20,000 nucleotides of DNA from Anaeramoeba ignava. Its lineage: Eukaryota > Metamonada > Anaeramoebidae. The stretch's first letter is position 1, and every line of letters starts with the position of its first letter. The notes below the pieces were generated by a model. The model had not been told where the DNA came from and did no database searches. It was given only the letters and a program-made list of their open reading frames with translations. Below are positions 18,175 through 20,000 of this stretch, piece after piece. The stretch spans positions 1-20,000 of the forward strand of contig JAPDFW010000070.1 of NCBI GenBank assembly GCA_028826165.1, read 5' to 3'. Position numbers and translations under genes: made by a program.

Positions 18175-20000
18175 TTATTGAAATTGTTTTAAGCTTTTTT
18201 GAACAGGATCTTTTGTTACAGCGAGTTTTTCCATAAAAGGAATTAATTTTAATAATTCGCTATCATTTGGATCATCAATCCAAGTTGTTATTGGAATTGA
18301 ATTAGCTGATTGAAAAAGATAAGAAGAAGGTGTGTTATCAATTATAATAATTTCATCAATTTTACGTCCAAGTGTTGATAAATCCTTAACTAAATAACCT
18401 CTGTGTTGAATACAAGATTCTCTATATAATCTTTTTTTGATTCTTTTTTTTTTATCCAAATAATCTATTACTTCATCTGCATACTTTAATATTTTTTTTT
18501 AAATATTTTTATTTTTATTAAAATTGGTTTTTTTTTCTAAATTTTATTTGGAATACAAACAATAGAATCGCTTGATGTAAAAATTACAACTTCGAAAATT
18601 TTTGTAACTTTAGATAAAAATTTATCAACACCTGGTCTTTTTTGTACAAAAATTGTATAATCTTGATTTTCTATGCAAACATCAAATTGATAATCACAAC
18701 TTTTGATTTCCTATTTAATATTTAAATCAAATCAAATCAAATCAAATCAAATCAAATCAAATCAAATCAAATATTTAAATCAATTTAATATTTAAATCAA
18801 ATTAATATTTAAATCAAATCAAATCAAATCAATATTTAAATTAAATTTATTATTTAAATCAAATCAAATATTTAAATCAAATCAAATATTTAAATTAAAT
18901 TATTATTTAAGTCAAATCAAATATTTAAATCAAATTTATTATTTAAATCAAATCATTATTTAAATTAAATTTATTATTTAAATCAAATCATTATTTAAAT
19001 CAAATTTATTATTTAAATCAAATTAAATCGATATTTTAAATTTAATATTTAAATCAAATTTAATATTTAAATCAAATTTAATATTTAAATCAAAATTAAT
19101 ATTTAAATCAAATCAAATCAAATCAAATCAAATCAAATCAAATCAAATCAAATCAAATCAAATCAAATCAAATTAATATTTAAATTAAATAAATATTTAA
19201 ATCAATTTATTATTTAAATCAAATTTAATATTTAAATTAAATTATTATTTAAGTCAAATCAAATATTTAAATCAAATTTATTATTTAAATCAAATTTAAT
19301 ATTTAAATTAAATTTATTATTTAAATCAAATTAATTATTTAAATTAAATTTATTATTTAAATTAAATTTAATATTTAAATTAAATTATTTAAATCAAATA
19401 AATATTTAAATCAAATTTAATATTTAAATCAAATCAAATCAAATCAAATCAAATCAAATCAAATCAAATTAATATTTAAATCAAATTTATTATTTAAATC
19501 AAATTTATTATTTAAATCAAATTTATTATTTAAATTAAATTTAATATTTAAATCAATTTATTTATTATTTAAATCAAAATTTGGAAATAATTTTAAAAGT
19601 AAAAGAAAGCTACATCAAAAGAGCTATGAACTAATGTTTCATCTAAATCAAGAACCAATGTTTTTTTAGTAAAATCTAAATCGGATTTTTCACCAAGAAG
19701 ATTAAATAATGGTTGTTTTGTACAATAAAAATTATATTCATATTTATCAACTTCATCATTTGATGATTCTGTTTCTGTTTCTGATTCAATTGCTAAAAAT
19801 GACTTGTAAATTTTTATTTAAATATTTTTATTTTATTTTAAAAAAATCAAAAATAATTTAAAAACAACAAAAAAAAGTTATTTTCCTTACTTTTTCATCC
19901 TTTTTGGGTTCTGATTCGGGTTTAGATTTAGTTTTACTTTTTGATTTTGTTTGCGATTTTAGACAAAAAGAAAATATAAAAGAAATAATGCTAAATTCTT
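18175..20000 (-). CDS. SCP/FCP1-type (NLI-interacting) phosphatase, 5' partial
   Basis: Minus-strand exons: 20000-19891 (partial; start beyond the window), 19802-19614, 18710-18561, 18483-18175 (TAA). All visible joins are phase 0, with donors GTAAGG, GTAGCT and GTTTGT. A Lys/Ser/Glu-rich N-terminal part leads to KKTLVLDLDETLVHSSFD; DLDET (19649-19635) is the DxDx(T/V) motif of HAD-type Ser/Thr phosphatases, whose first Asp forms the phospho-intermediate. Next come FVQKRPGVDKFL, FEVVIFTSSDSIYADEVIDY, RLYRESCIQHRGYLVKDLSTLGR and IIIIDNTPSSY, matching human CTD small phosphatases with the same spacing. The family dephosphorylates the RNA polymerase II tail or other phosphoproteins. The N-terminal extension before the domain is at least 80 residues. 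Convergent with kinase C. Confidence 0.88.
18711..19613 (-). repeat. Phosphatase intron, TTTAAATCAAA simple repeat
   Basis: 903-bp intron whose plus strand is built of 'aaatc' pentamers and 'aatatttaaatcaaattt' units between about 18719 and 19580. On the transcribed (minus) strand it reads GATTTGATTTAAATATT, the same pentamer in the same sense as kinase A intron 1. The intron lies directly after the catalytic DLDETLVHSSF stretch. Confidence 0.85.

Overview
The window comes from a very AT-rich, intron-bearing eukaryote. Coding exons are lysine-, asparagine- and glutamine-rich, introns and spacers are close to pure A/T simple sequence, splice sites are GT..AG, and the standard code with TAA stops fits the intact genes. 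Unicellular protists with large kinase, PH-domain and ankyrin/BTB families fit. An Anaeramoeba-like metamonad is my best guess, but the sequence alone does not prove it.

Layout. (1) 1-5.3 kb: less extreme base composition and no intact gene. It holds a heavily eroded plus-strand ankyrin-repeat array (about 0.64-3.27 kb) and, further on, two short exons joined by a canonical 64-bp intron that end in a BTB-like 'RSELF' stretch (3722-3956). (2) 5.3-8.5 kb: two divergent genes that can be recognised but are interrupted. On the minus strand is a multi-exon gene with two PH domains followed by degenerate EF-hand-like units (7971 to 5319). On the plus strand is an MJ1316/DUF504-domain gene (8159-8535). 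Both carry single-base frame breaks in A/T runs plus one in-frame stop each. (3) 8.9-18.0 kb: a tandem array of three paralogous SAD/BRSK-type (AMPK-related) Ser/Thr kinase genes on the plus strand. Their order is kinase domain, UBA-like helix bundle, charged linker, 'KKSWFG' motif and KA1-like C-terminus. Copies A and C splice to complete proteins of 759 and 575 residues. Copy B is broken in the activation segment, where the intron's simple repeat has replaced the end of exon 1. (4) 18.2-20 kb: a minus-strand SCP/FCP1-type phosphatase gene (DLDET catalytic motif) with four visible exons, running off the right edge and convergent with kinase C.

How it fits together. The kinase array is a recent local expansion. 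Exon boundaries and phases are the same between copies, while the homologous first intron in each copy is filled with a different A/T repeat. Copies B and C share a 45-nt microexon that copy A lacks, and copy A instead has a long Lys/Glu coiled linker made by internal duplication. Gene integrity rises from left to right, from eroded through frame-broken to mostly intact. I found no mobile element, tRNA, rRNA or CRISPR array that I can support.
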